Source: Nitrospira sp. (GTDB lineage: Bacteria > Nitrospirota > Nitrospiria > Nitrospirales > Nitrospiraceae). From it: a DNA stretch of 64,000 nucleotides. Below, piece by piece: positions 35,835 through 44,632 of this stretch (the stretch's first letter is position 1; each line of letters begins with the position of its first letter). A model generated the notes under the pieces. It was not told the origin of the DNA, searched no databases, and saw only the letters and a list, made by a program, of their open reading frames with translations. Position numbers and translations under genes: made by a program. The stretch is taken from positions 47,568-111,567 of the forward strand of contig JADYYH010000073.1 of the NCBI GenBank assembly GCA_020853775.1, written 5' to 3'.

Positions 35835-37526
35835 TCAGCGGGATACGTCGGCGACGGGCTTACGCGTCGCATGTGCAATGGTCCATTCAACCGCATGCGG
35901 CAAGTCCGCCGCCACATGGTCCGGGGACAGATCTCGCGCCGTCAGATCAGCCAGCGCCTCCGCCCCGGACGGGCCGGTCATGACCAGCACCGCGCGCGCG
36001 CCGACCTGCTTGGCCAATTCGATATCACGTACACTGTCTCCGATCACATAGGCGCGGCTCAGGTCCACCTGCAATTCGGCTAGGGCCCGATCGACCATCC
36101 CTCGGGACGGCTTCCGGCAATTACATCGATCGTCGGGGTGATGCGGGCAGAAGTACAACCCGTCGAGCGTCACGTCATCTTCAGCCAGGAGCAGCCGCAA
36201 CTTGTTATGGATGGCTTCGAGATCCTTTGAGCTGAAATAGCCTCGCCCCACTCCGGACTGATTCGTGACGACAATCAGCTTGGCGCCTCCGCCTTTCAGC
36301 CTGGCCAGCGCTGTGCCCACACCGGGAAGCAGCATGAATTCTTCCGGCGTCTTCACATACCCGGTATCGACATTCAATGTCCCGTCGCGATCCAAAAACA
36401 CGGTCACTCCCGCCAGCGCCGTGGGTGACAAGGCAGGATTCACGGCTTCCGGTGCACTGACAGGGGGAGGAGCCGCGAGCGGGAGGTGTCGCACTGCCGC
36501 ATCATGGACCTGTTCCACTGTCACACCGGTCATACACCGATGATCGATGGGACATTCCCGCAACAGGCACGGTGCGCAAGAGACCGGTTGCCGGACCAGC
36601 TGGGCCTCGACGCCGAACGGCGACGTCGTCTGCCAATCCGTCGGACCGAACACCGCCACCAGCGGGACGTTGAAGGCGGCCGCTACATGCATGGGCCCCG
36701 TATCGTTGGTCAGAAACAACTGGCACCGCTTCACCAGCGCCATCAATTCCCGCACCGTGGTTTGCCCGGAACAGACGACCGTGCGAGTCTGAATCTGATC
36801 GGCGATGGCTTTCCCCAACGGTTCTTCACCCTTGGCCCCGATAATGGCGACCCCGACCCGCGCCCCCGATTGAGCCTGCGCCTCCTTCACGACACGATTG
36901 ACAACCTCGGCATACCGGTCCGGCAACCAACGTTTGGCATGGCCATAGGTCGAGCCGGGATTCACGCCGATGACCAGATCCGACGAACCGATTCCGGCAT
37001 CGGCCAAGCGGCGGGCGATCAACGCGGATTCTTCGGGCGTGACAAACAGACGCGGCGACGGAGCCTGTCCCTGTCCCCCCAAGGGTTTGAGCAAATCCCA
37101 ATAGTACTCGACCTGATGTCTTTGCGCGCTGCGCGGCGGCACGCCGACCGGATCGGTGAGGAACACACTCCGGCCATCCGTGGCATACCCGAATCGACGG
37201 GGAATGCCGGCCAGGAAACTGATCAGCGCCGCCTCAAACGCATTTTGAAACAGGATGGCGAGATTGAAGCGGTGACGACGCAAGACACCGGCCAGGGTCC
37301 ACTTACCGGTCAACCCCGCATGACGTCCCCGGTCGTCATACACCAGGGTGCGATTCACCACCGGATGGTGCGCCAGCAGATCCGCGATGGCCGGCTTCAC
37401 CAGAAGCGTGATCTCGGCCTGCGGAAACAGCGTCCGCACCTGACTGAGCGCGGGCTCGCACATGACGGCATCACCCAACCAATTGGGACCGCGCACGACG
37501 ATGCGCCGGATCTCTTCCTTACGCAT
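35835..37526 (-). CDS. waaF-gmhB: Fusion: heptosyltransferase II (WaaF) and heptose-1,7-bisphosphate phosphatase (GmhB)
   Basis: 563 residues from ATG 37526, which overlaps lpxK by 8 bp. Residues 1 to about 340 are GT9/WaaF (VVRGPNWLGDAVMCEPALSQ, GVNPGSTYGHAKRWLPDRYAE, TNDTGPMHVAAAFNVPLVAVFGPT). A Pro/Ala-rich linker (about 345-373) leads to a HAD phosphatase with VFLDRDGTLNVDTGY (D379 nucleophile, D381), VTNQSGVGRGYF and the GmhB zinc motif FCPHHPDDRCNCRKP. WaaF adds the second heptose, and GmhB dephosphorylates heptose-1,7-bisphosphate on the way to ADP-heptose. The fusion joins a late assembly step with a precursor-making step. Confidence 0.92.
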   Translation of the reverse strand: MRKEEIRRIVVRGPNWLGDAVMCEPALSQVRTLFPQAEITLLVKPAIADLLAHHPVVNRTLVYDDRGRHAGLTGKWTLAGVLRRHRFNLAILFQNAFEAALISFLAGIPRRFGYATDGRSVFLTDPVGVPPRSAQRHQVEYYWDLLKPLGGQGQAPSPRLFVTPEESALIARRLADAGIGSSDLVIGVNPGSTYGHAKRWLPDRYAEVVNRVVKEAQAQSGARVGVAIIGAKGEEPLGKAIADQIQTRTVVCSGQTTVRELMALVKRCQLFLTNDTGPMHVAAAFNVPLVAVFGPTDWQTTSPFGVEAQLVRQPVSCAPCLLRECPIDHRCMTGVTVEQVHDAAVRHLPLAAPPPVSAPEAVNPALSPTALAGVTVFLDRDGTLNVDTGYVKTPEEFMLLPGVGTALARLKGGGAKLIVVTNQSGVGRGYFSSKDLEAIHNKLRLLLAEDDVTLDGLYFCPHHPDDRCNCRKPSRGMVDRALAELQVDLSRAYVIGDSVRDIELAKQVGARAVLVMTGPSGAEALADLTARDLSPDHVAADLPHAVEWTIAHATRKPVADVSR

Positions 37527-38586
37527 GGCTCGCCGGCCCGTCTTCCGGATCAAGCCGCAGAAGCCGCTCCAGCCGCTCTTGTCCGGACACAATTTGTGTG
37601 CCAAGCCGGACAGCCCAACAGGCGTCATCCACACGTAAAAACGGTGTCACCTTGTCTGCGTCTTTTTCCGTCGTCACCAGCAGATCCACACCGCCGGCTT
37701 TTGCTTTGGCACGAATCGTTTCCATCATGGCATGGGTATAGTGCACATGGTCGGGAAATGCCAGCGTCTCCTTCACGGTGATTCCCAATTCCTCCACCAC
37801 TGCGTGAAAAGAGCCGGCATTGCCGATCCCGCTGAAAATCACGGCGGAACGGCCGTGAAAGGCATCCCGCGTCCGTCGTTCATCCCCTCCCACGCGCCGG
37901 AATTCCTCTGCGGTGAATCCCACGCAGATCGGGGGCGAAAGAGTCGGGCATGCTCGCACCAGCTGCCGCCAGACCGCTTCCCCTGCCTGTTCATGATCGA
38001 CCCTCGTGATGAGCACCGCCGAAGCTCGGGCTGCCGCCGAAAGCGGCTCCCGTAAGCGACCGACCGGCAGCGCCGCTTTAAGCCCGGCGATATCCGTGGC
38101 ATCGACGAGCACGAGATTCACATCACGGTGGAGCTGGACATGCTGAAATCCATCGTCCAGCACAAAACAATCCACCGGCTGACGGCTCAGCACCCACCGA
38201 CCGAGCGCATACCGGTCCGCGCCGACCGCCACGACCGCATGAGGACAACGGCGTGCCATGAGATAGGGCTCATCGCCGGCCTCTTCCGGTCCCACCAACA
38301 CCTGCCGCCCGTCCGACACGAGCAATTGCGGAGTCTTGCTGCGACGCCGGTACCCGCGACTCAAGATCGCAACGCGTTTGCCTTGAGCCGTCAATCGATC
38401 GACGACATGCATGACGACCGGCGTTTTTCCTGTGCCGCCCACGGTGAGATTTCCGATGCTGATCACGGGACGGGGCAGGCGATGCGTCTGAAACCAGCCG
38501 CGTGTATAGCCCCACTGGCGAAGTCTGGCCGCCAGCTCATACGGATATCCGGCCCATCGCAACCAGGATTGCAGCATCGACGTCAT
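37519..38586 (-). CDS. lpxK: Tetraacyldisaccharide 4'-kinase
   Basis: 355 residues. The P-loop SIGNLTVGGTGKTPVV and LDDGFQHVQLHRDVNLVL are LpxK signatures. ILSRGYRRRSKTPQLLV, then GDEPYLMARRCPHAVVAV, complete the family pattern. It phosphorylates the 4' position of the lipid A disaccharide at the inner membrane; a hydrophobic helix near the N-terminus (about residues 5-30) fits membrane association. ATG 38586 overlaps the waaA stop as ATGA, and its own end overlaps the waaF-gmhB fusion. Confidence 0.95.
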   Translation of the reverse strand: MTSMLQSWLRWAGYPYELAARLRQWGYTRGWFQTHRLPRPVISIGNLTVGGTGKTPVVMHVVDRLTAQGKRVAILSRGYRRRSKTPQLLVSDGRQVLVGPEEAGDEPYLMARRCPHAVVAVGADRYALGRWVLSRQPVDCFVLDDGFQHVQLHRDVNLVLVDATDIAGLKAALPVGRLREPLSAAARASAVLITRVDHEQAGEAVWRQLVRACPTLSPPICVGFTAEEFRRVGGDERRTRDAFHGRSAVIFSGIGNAGSFHAVVEELGITVKETLAFPDHVHYTHAMMETIRAKAKAGGVDLLVTTEKDADKVTPFLRVDDACWAVRLGTQIVSGQERLERLLRLDPEDGPASHA

Positions 38587-39938
38587 GAGGAACGCGTGCG
38601 CGACAACGCGTCACGCGGATTGCCTGCGGATTCAGCCGGCGTGACCGGCGGCGGAAGAAACGTGGCAATGATCTCCGCGCTGCGCTGAAGCGCACCCTGA
38701 TTGTCCGCGACCACTTGCTGCGCGGCTTGCCCCATCCGTTTCAGATCGTCTGAACTGCCGAGGAGTTCCCGCAGGCTCTGCGCAAGACCCTGTGCCCCCT
38801 CCACCACGCGCCCGCCCCGGGCATTCAGCAAGAGCGCCGCCACTTCGGCGCAATGATCGGTGTGCGGACCGAAGAGCACCGGTTTTCCCCAAACAGCCGG
38901 TTCCAACAGATTGTGCCCGCCGACGGGAACCAATGTGCCGCCGACAAAGGCCACCGCGGCCTCTCGATACAGCAACGCCAATTCACCGCGAGTATCCAAG
39001 ACCACCACGCGCGGCCCGGATACGGAACTCGACTCCGCACTGCCGGCGCTGCGTCGAGACACGGCGAGTCCCTTGGCGCGCACCATCTGCTCGACCTGCG
39101 CCGCCCGTTCGATATGGCGTGGAGCCAGCACGAGACGGAGCTCGGGGAAATCTTCGCACACAGCCTGATAGGCGCCCACGAGGATCTCTTCCTCGCCAGG
39201 ATGCGTACTGCCTGCTACCATGAGCCGCTCGCGCGCACTCAATCCCAGGGCCTGCTTCGACACGACCGTGCCGCCGGCAGCGGCCTGCGGGACCGGCTGG
39301 TCGAACTTGATATTGCCGGTGCAACGGACCCGTGATTGATCGGCCCCCAATTCAACCATGCGCTGCGCATCACGCTCCGACTGCATGAGGCAACAGCTGA
39401 TCATATTCAACATCGTGCGATAAAAATCCCGGATCACGGGCAGGCGTTGCCGCTCGAACGACCTGGTGGAGAGCCGTCCGTTGACCAGGACCGATGGAAT
39501 GTTTCTCCTCCGAAGACTTCGGAGGAGATTGGGCCAGAGCTCGGTCTCGACAAACACGTAGAGGCTGGGCCCGAGTTGGTCGATGGCGCGATTGACCACC
39601 CAGGGAAAATCGAGCGGAGCGTATCGATGTTCCGCCACCCCTTCCAAACGCTGTTCGACCGCCTCCCGTCCCGTTTCCGTCACGGTCGAGACCACCATTC
39701 TCGCCTCGGGATATCGCCGGCGAAGCTCCCGCACCAGCGGCGCCACCGCCACCACTTCCCCCAAGGACACCGCGTGAATCCAGATACAGGTTGTCGCCAG
39801 GCCGGACTCGCGCGGCGGCTCGGGCAGCAGACCCAGCCGCTGGGGCAATCCGCGCCGGCACCGCTGCTTCGCGAGCAACACACCGAGAATAACCGGGGAG
39901 ACGAGGAGGAGCAGACTGTTGTAGAGCAGATACCACAT
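38583..39938 (-). CDS. waaA: 3-deoxy-D-manno-octulosonic acid transferase
   Basis: 451 residues. N-terminal membrane anchor YLLYNSLLLLVSPVILGVLLA, then a GT30 domain: WIHAVSLGEVVAVAPLVREL, FVETELWPNLLRSL, LVNGRLSTRSFERQRL and GNIKFDQPVP. GGTLVPVGGHNLLEPAVWGKPVLFGPHTDH binds CMP-Kdo. It attaches Kdo residues to the lipid A precursor. The number of Kdo residues added cannot be read from sequence. Its ATG overlaps the DUF374 gene stop as TAATG, but only if that gene is read in its second frame. Confidence 0.95.
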   Translation of the reverse strand: MWYLLYNSLLLLVSPVILGVLLAKQRCRRGLPQRLGLLPEPPRESGLATTCIWIHAVSLGEVVAVAPLVRELRRRYPEARMVVSTVTETGREAVEQRLEGVAEHRYAPLDFPWVVNRAIDQLGPSLYVFVETELWPNLLRSLRRRNIPSVLVNGRLSTRSFERQRLPVIRDFYRTMLNMISCCLMQSERDAQRMVELGADQSRVRCTGNIKFDQPVPQAAAGGTVVSKQALGLSARERLMVAGSTHPGEEEILVGAYQAVCEDFPELRLVLAPRHIERAAQVEQMVRAKGLAVSRRSAGSAESSSVSGPRVVVLDTRGELALLYREAAVAFVGGTLVPVGGHNLLEPAVWGKPVLFGPHTDHCAEVAALLLNARGGRVVEGAQGLAQSLRELLGSSDDLKRMGQAAQQVVADNQGALQRSAEIIATFLPPPVTPAESAGNPRDALSRTRSS

Positions 39939-40677
39939 TACGGACGAGCCCGCAGGGCCGCCGCATCGGCCTCGATCGTCATGCGGTTCAGGGTCGCTTC
40001 CAACTCCCCGCGCAGGCGCTCCAACTGATCAGCGGATGCATCCGACGGAACTGACATCGGCGTGCCGATGAGGAAGATCCCCTGCGAGAACGGATAGGGC
40101 ATGATGAACCGGTCCCAGCTCGCGAAGAGTTTTTTTTTGAGCAACCGAAGGCCATGGGAATGATCGGCAAGCCGGTGGCCCTGGCCAACTGCACCACCCC
40201 CACCTTGGCGACCTGCCGCGGTCCTTTTGGTCCATCCGGCGTCAGCACGAGGTTGCCGCCAGACCGTCCGAGGCGAACCAGCCGGCGAAAGGCTTCGGCG
40301 CCGCCTCTGGTGCTGGACCCGCGCACAGCATCCAACCCGAACCGCGCTACAATCCGGCAGATCAACTCGCCATCCCGGTGCTGGCTGATCAGGATATGGG
40401 CTTTGAGGCCGGGAATGGCCAATGGCATCATCAGTTGCTGCGCGTGCCAAAAGGCAAGAATCGTCCGCTGTCCCTGGGCGAATATTCGGGACACATGCTC
40501 CCCGCCTTCGGTCTTCCAGCGCATCGTGCGTTGGAGCAGCCGAATCACAGCATACCCGACAGGCGGCACTACGGCGACCTTGAGCGCATTTGTCACGCGC
40601 TTCGACAAGGCCTGTTTCTCCTGGGGCAGCGCCGGAGGTCTCTTTGTCAGGAGGTCGTTCACGGCTTCACCTTTCAT
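39938..40677 (-). CDS. DUF374 lysophospholipid acyltransferase-like protein, apparent frameshift at an A9 run
   Basis: The N-terminal 180 residues (from ATG 40677) lie in one frame: RTILAFWHAQQLMMPLAIPG, ILISQHRDGELICRIV, VRGSSTRGGAEAF and LVLTPDGPKGPRQVAKVG, all DUF374 motifs. The expected C-terminus, SWDRFIMPYPFSQGIFLIGTPM, is in the frame of the second track ORF (39938-40450). The switch falls at AAAAAAAAA on the minus strand (plus 40130-40138). One extra A, or -1 slippage, restores a full-length protein that ends at TAATG with waaA. Read without a switch it ends at 39988 after an arginine/serine-rich stretch. It probably acylates a lipid A or phospholipid intermediate. Sequencing error, true mutation and programmed slippage cannot be separated here. 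Confidence 0.75.
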
Positions 40678-40684
40678 CCTCCGC

Positions 40685-42421
40685 TTACTGCGGAAGCGCA
40701 TCGGCAAACTGCATGGCATGCAGGCGCTTATAAAGACCGCCCTTGCGCAATAACTCGTCATGCGTGCCGATTTCCGCGACCGTGCCACGATCGAGCACGA
40801 CAATACGATCGGCATTTTGAATGGTCGATAACCGATGTGCGACCACCAGCGTCGTCCGGTTTCGCATCAGGTTGGAGAGGGCCATCTGCACGATGCGCTC
40901 CGACTGCGTGTCCAGGGCCGAGGTCGCTTCATCCAGCACCAGAATCGGCGGATCGCGCAGAATCGCCCGGGCAATCGCCAGACGCTGGCGCTCCCCGCCC
41001 GACAGTTTGAGGCCGCGCTCTCCGATCAATGTGTCGTAGCCATCGGGCATGCGCGCGATAAAATCATGCGCATAGGCCAGTTGCGCCGCCCGCATCACAT
41101 CGTCGAGCGTTGCTCCCTGTCGCCCATAGCCGATGTTATTGCGGACCGTATCGTCGAACAGCACCACTTCCTGCGACACGATCCCGATCTGTCCGCGAAC
41201 CGACTGGAGGGTGCAGGTCCGGATATCCACGCCGTCGATCAAAATCTGCCCGCCGCTCGGGTCGTAAAATCTCGGCAGCAGACTTACCAACGTGGTCTTT
41301 CCACTTCCGCTGCTGCCCACGAGCGCAATAATCTCGCCCGCCCGTATCGTCAAATCGATGGCCTTCAGCGCCGGAGCTCCCTGCCCTTCATACTGGAAGG
41401 CGACCTGCCGGAATTCGAGGGAACGGGAAATCAACGGCAACTCCGTCTGTCCGCCACTCGCCACCTGCTCGGTTGGAAGATCCAGCACGTCGAAGACGCG
41501 CTCCGCGGCCGCCAGCGCCTGCTGCACTGTGTTGTTGGCGCCGGATAATCGCCGAATAGGCGTGTAGGCCATGAACATCGCCGCCAGGAAGGAGAAGAAG
41601 GCGCCGGGCGTCATTTCGTCGTGAATCACGAGATATCCGCCGTACCAGATGATTCCCGCCACTCCGAGCACGCCGATGACTTCCATATGCGAGGAGCCCA
41701 GGGATGAGACCTGGATCGCTTTCATCGTGGTATGGATGAAGGCGTCGTTGCTCTGACGGAACCGCTTGGCCTCGTCCTCCTCCCGGCCGAAGGATTTCAC
41801 CATCCGGATACCGGCCAGCGCCTCCTGGAGCGTGGAGGCCATATCTCCCATACGTTCTTGGCCGCGCGTGGCGAGCCCGCGCAACTTCTTTCCCATCCGC
41901 GCCATCGTGACCACAGACAGCGGCACCACGATCATGGACACCATGGCCAACTTCCAATTCTGGTAGATAATCACTCCGATCATCGCAAGAAAAGTCAGCC
42001 CCTGCTGAAATAAGTCTTTCAGGACGCCGGCCACGGCGTTGGCCATTTGATTCACATCGTTGATGACGCGCGAGACGAGCCGCCCTGACGTATTCGTATC
42101 GTGAAAGTGGACGGGCAAACGAACCAGTTTTGAAAAGAGCTGCTCCCTGATATCGCCGATCACCTGGTTGCCGACATAGTTCATCAGATAATTCTGGCCG
42201 TAGTTGAACACGCCCTTGAGCACGGCCACGGCTAGAATCGCGACAGGCAACACGAGGAGCAGGCTTTCGTCCTTGCTGATGAAGAGGCCGTCGAGGACCG
42301 GACGTACCAGCCAGGCATAGGCGGCGGACAGACCGGCGACGAGCAACGCGCAGACAAAGGCGGCTCCCAACCGGAATCGATAGGGGTTCAAATAGGCGAG
42401 CAGGCGAAGATAATGTTTCAT
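40685..42421 (-). CDS. msbA: Lipid A export ABC transporter permease/ATP-binding protein
   Basis: 578 residues from ATG 42421, which overlaps the lpxB stop as ATGA. Six membrane helices lie in residues 1-310 (for example FVCALLVAGLSAAYAWLVRPVLD and VLGVAGIIWYGGYLVI). The nucleotide-binding domain has Walker A VGSSGSGKTTLVSLL, Q-loop GIVSQEVVLFDD, signature KLSGGERQRLAIARA, Walker B ILVLDEATSALD and the H-loop VVAHRLSTI. It flips Kdo-lipid A across the inner membrane. Position between lpxB and the acyltransferase is the expected one for MsbA, not a drug pump. Confidence 0.92.
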   Translation of the reverse strand: MKHYLRLLAYLNPYRFRLGAAFVCALLVAGLSAAYAWLVRPVLDGLFISKDESLLLVLPVAILAVAVLKGVFNYGQNYLMNYVGNQVIGDIREQLFSKLVRLPVHFHDTNTSGRLVSRVINDVNQMANAVAGVLKDLFQQGLTFLAMIGVIIYQNWKLAMVSMIVVPLSVVTMARMGKKLRGLATRGQERMGDMASTLQEALAGIRMVKSFGREEDEAKRFRQSNDAFIHTTMKAIQVSSLGSSHMEVIGVLGVAGIIWYGGYLVIHDEMTPGAFFSFLAAMFMAYTPIRRLSGANNTVQQALAAAERVFDVLDLPTEQVASGGQTELPLISRSLEFRQVAFQYEGQGAPALKAIDLTIRAGEIIALVGSSGSGKTTLVSLLPRFYDPSGGQILIDGVDIRTCTLQSVRGQIGIVSQEVVLFDDTVRNNIGYGRQGATLDDVMRAAQLAYAHDFIARMPDGYDTLIGERGLKLSGGERQRLAIARAILRDPPILVLDEATSALDTQSERIVQMALSNLMRNRTTLVVAHRLSTIQNADRIVVLDRGTVAEIGTHDELLRKGGLYKRLHAMQFADALPQ

Positions 42422-43551
42422 GATCGGCACTCAGCCAACACGGCTTCCGCTGCCCGCCGTGATGCCCCCGGTGTGCCTAACGCCTGGCGCACCGACAGCA
42501 GAGCGGCCCTCATCTCCGCATAGGCGCGAGGATCCGCCAACAGCCGCTCGGCCTCTTGGACCAATCGTTGCGGCGTGGCCTCGTCATGAATCAGCTCGGG
42601 CACAATGCCACGGCCCGCCACCAGATTCGCCAACCCAATCCAGGGCACCCGGATCAACAGGCGCGCCAACTGGTACGTGATCCAGGAGGAGGCGCGGTAA
42701 AACAAAATCATGGGCGTTCCCACCACCGCCGCCTGTAAGGTGGAGGTTCCCGATTTGACGACCAGCAGATCGGACGCGGCCATCACTTCACTGGCCTGGT
42801 TGCGAAAGACCTTGATAGACACCGGACTGCTTTTTAAGAGATCCGCAAGAAACTGATCCTGCACCGACGACGCTTGCGCGAGGATGAATTGCATGGCGGG
42901 GCGGCGTTCGGCGAGCTGCTTCACCGTCTCCAACAACAGCGGGACATGCTCGAGCAATTCGGCCTTGCGGCTGCCCGGAAACAGTCCGATGACCAGCCCG
43001 GCATCCGACAACCCGAATCGGCGGCGCAACGCCTCCCGATCATAGGATGGGGCGACTTCGTCGAGGATCGGATTCCCGACAAAGGTACAGCGCACGCCGG
43101 CGTTCTTGTAGAGCGGTTCCTCGAACGGCAGAATCGCGAGGACATGGTCGACCCGCTGCTGAATCCACCGCATCCGGCCCCGGCGCCAGGCCCAGACTTG
43201 AGGCGCAATGTAGTAAATCACTTTTAGGCCGCAGGCCCGGGCGACCCGCGCAAAATGGAAGTTGAGTCCGGGATTGTCGATCAACACGATGAGATCCCAG
43301 CGCTCTCTCTTGATCAACGTACGAATACGGGAAATCCTCTGGAGCATGGTCTTCACCGCCGAAAGACCGATGAGCCCCATCACATCCAATTGCGGGATAT
43401 CCTTCACGAGTTCCGCACCGGCCGCCCGCATGGATGCGCCGCCGATCCCCACAATCTGGAGTGACGGAGACAATTCCTTCAACGCCTTGACCAAATGGGC
43501 TCCGTGGAGATCGCCGGAGGCCTCTCCGGTCACGATTAAGATACGTGGCAT
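42418..43551 (-). CDS. lpxB: Lipid-A-disaccharide synthase
   Basis: 377 residues. MPRILIVTGEASGDLHGAHLVKAL is the GT19 N-terminus; WAWRRGRMRWIQQRVDHVLAILPFEEPLY and FVGNPILDEV are the conserved LpxB segments, with VVKSGTSTLQAAVVGTPMILFYRAS near the UDP site. It condenses UDP-diacylglucosamine with 2,3-diacylglucosamine-1-phosphate (lipid X), the product of LpxI encoded 1.1 kb upstream. It follows the Gfo/Idh gene after 39 bp. Confidence 0.95.
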   Translation of the reverse strand: MPRILIVTGEASGDLHGAHLVKALKELSPSLQIVGIGGASMRAAGAELVKDIPQLDVMGLIGLSAVKTMLQRISRIRTLIKRERWDLIVLIDNPGLNFHFARVARACGLKVIYYIAPQVWAWRRGRMRWIQQRVDHVLAILPFEEPLYKNAGVRCTFVGNPILDEVAPSYDREALRRRFGLSDAGLVIGLFPGSRKAELLEHVPLLLETVKQLAERRPAMQFILAQASSVQDQFLADLLKSSPVSIKVFRNQASEVMAASDLLVVKSGTSTLQAAVVGTPMILFYRASSWITYQLARLLIRVPWIGLANLVAGRGIVPELIHDEATPQRLVQEAERLLADPRAYAEMRAALLSVRQALGTPGASRRAAEAVLAECRS

Positions 43552-43590
43552 GTCACTCTACTCGGGCGGACCAACATGGGCATAGCCCTC

Positions 43591-44580
43591 CTAGAGATCG
43601 TCATGGCCGAATGCCGCGGCAGATACGTCGCCGACGGAATGGCGTTGCGTGAATTGACCGATGGCGTCCAACACCTGGGCGGCCAGGTTGAGCGCGGCCT
43701 CGCCGTCCTCGCCCGACACGATGGGGCGCGAGCCGGTCGCCACCGCGTGAACAAAGGCCTCCAGTTCCAATCGTAAGGGCTCCTCATCTCCCGCTTGGAA
43801 TGTTTCCACATCGATCGCCGGCCGGGGCCCAGTACCCTGCACGCGACGCGACACCATCGCCTGACGGGACTGAAAATCGATCGAGACATAGCGGTCGCGC
43901 TGAAAGAATCGCAACCGACGCATCTTATTGGTGGACACGCGACTCGCCGTCAGATTCGCCACGCATCCGCTCGCAAAGGCGATACGGGCATTGGCGATAT
44001 CGATATTGGATGAGAGCACGGGCACCCCGGCGGCGCGGACTTCTTCCACCGGGCCGGGATGAAACGACAGCACGAGATCCAGGTCGTGAATCATCAAATC
44101 CAGCACCACATCGACGTCGGTGCCCCGCTCGCCGAAGGCGCTCAGCCGATGGCCTTCGATGAAGGCCGGACGTTCAATGGAAGAACGCATGCGCTGCATG
44201 ATCGGGTTGAATCGCTCGCTATGGCCCACCTGCAGCAAGCACCCGTGCCGGGCGGCCAACTCGACCAGTTCGCGGGCCTCGGCCGAGGTCACGGCAATCG
44301 GTTTTTCAACCAGGACATGTTTGCCGGCTTCCAGGCAGGCCTTCGCCGCCCCGAAATGCGCGGAGGTCGGAGCGGCCACGCTGACGAGATCAACCTGCGT
44401 CAGCACCTCGGCGAGGTGCGTCCAGGCCTGCACGCCATGGCGGTCGGCGATCAGCCTGGCGCGGTCCGGTGACGCATCATACACACCGGCCAGCGTGACG
44501 CCAGGCAGCGTCGCGTAATGTCTTGCATGGTGCTGCCCGAGATGGCCGACGCCGATGACCCCGGCGCGAAGCGACGTCAT
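43591..44580 (-). CDS. Gfo/Idh/MocA oxidoreductase within the lpx operon (GnnA-like candidate)
   Basis: 329 residues. LRAGVIGVGHLGQHHARHY is the Rossmann start, and KHVLVEKPIAVTSAEA carries the EKP motif. GHSERFNPIMQRM is the conserved H-x-x-RFNP region seen in oxidoreductases encoded inside lipid A operons. In Acidithiobacillus and Leptospira, GnnA between lpxA and lpxB oxidises UDP-GlcNAc at C3 so that GnnB can aminate it, giving amide-linked lipid A. No GnnB lies next to this gene. It is placed between lpxI (52 bp upstream) and lpxB. The GnnA role is suggested by position only. Confidence 0.8.
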   Translation of the reverse strand: MTSLRAGVIGVGHLGQHHARHYATLPGVTLAGVYDASPDRARLIADRHGVQAWTHLAEVLTQVDLVSVAAPTSAHFGAAKACLEAGKHVLVEKPIAVTSAEARELVELAARHGCLLQVGHSERFNPIMQRMRSSIERPAFIEGHRLSAFGERGTDVDVVLDLMIHDLDLVLSFHPGPVEEVRAAGVPVLSSNIDIANARIAFASGCVANLTASRVSTNKMRRLRFFQRDRYVSIDFQSRQAMVSRRVQGTGPRPAIDVETFQAGDEEPLRLELEAFVHAVATGSRPIVSGEDGEAALNLAAQVLDAIGQFTQRHSVGDVSAAAFGHDDL

Positions 44581-44632
44581 CGCGCGCGCTCCCGTCTCAC
44601 GGCCCCAACCTCTCTATCCATGCCGGTTGGCC

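Noticed and set aside
36486-37781. 431-codon plus-strand ORF
   Set aside because: Shadow of the waaF-gmhB and lpxK genes on the other strand; arginine/glutamine-rich translation without motifs.
39938-40450. 170-codon minus ORF as a separate gene
   Set aside because: Its first 100 residues are out-of-frame shadow; only its last 65 are real, as the second half of the DUF374 gene after the A9 run.
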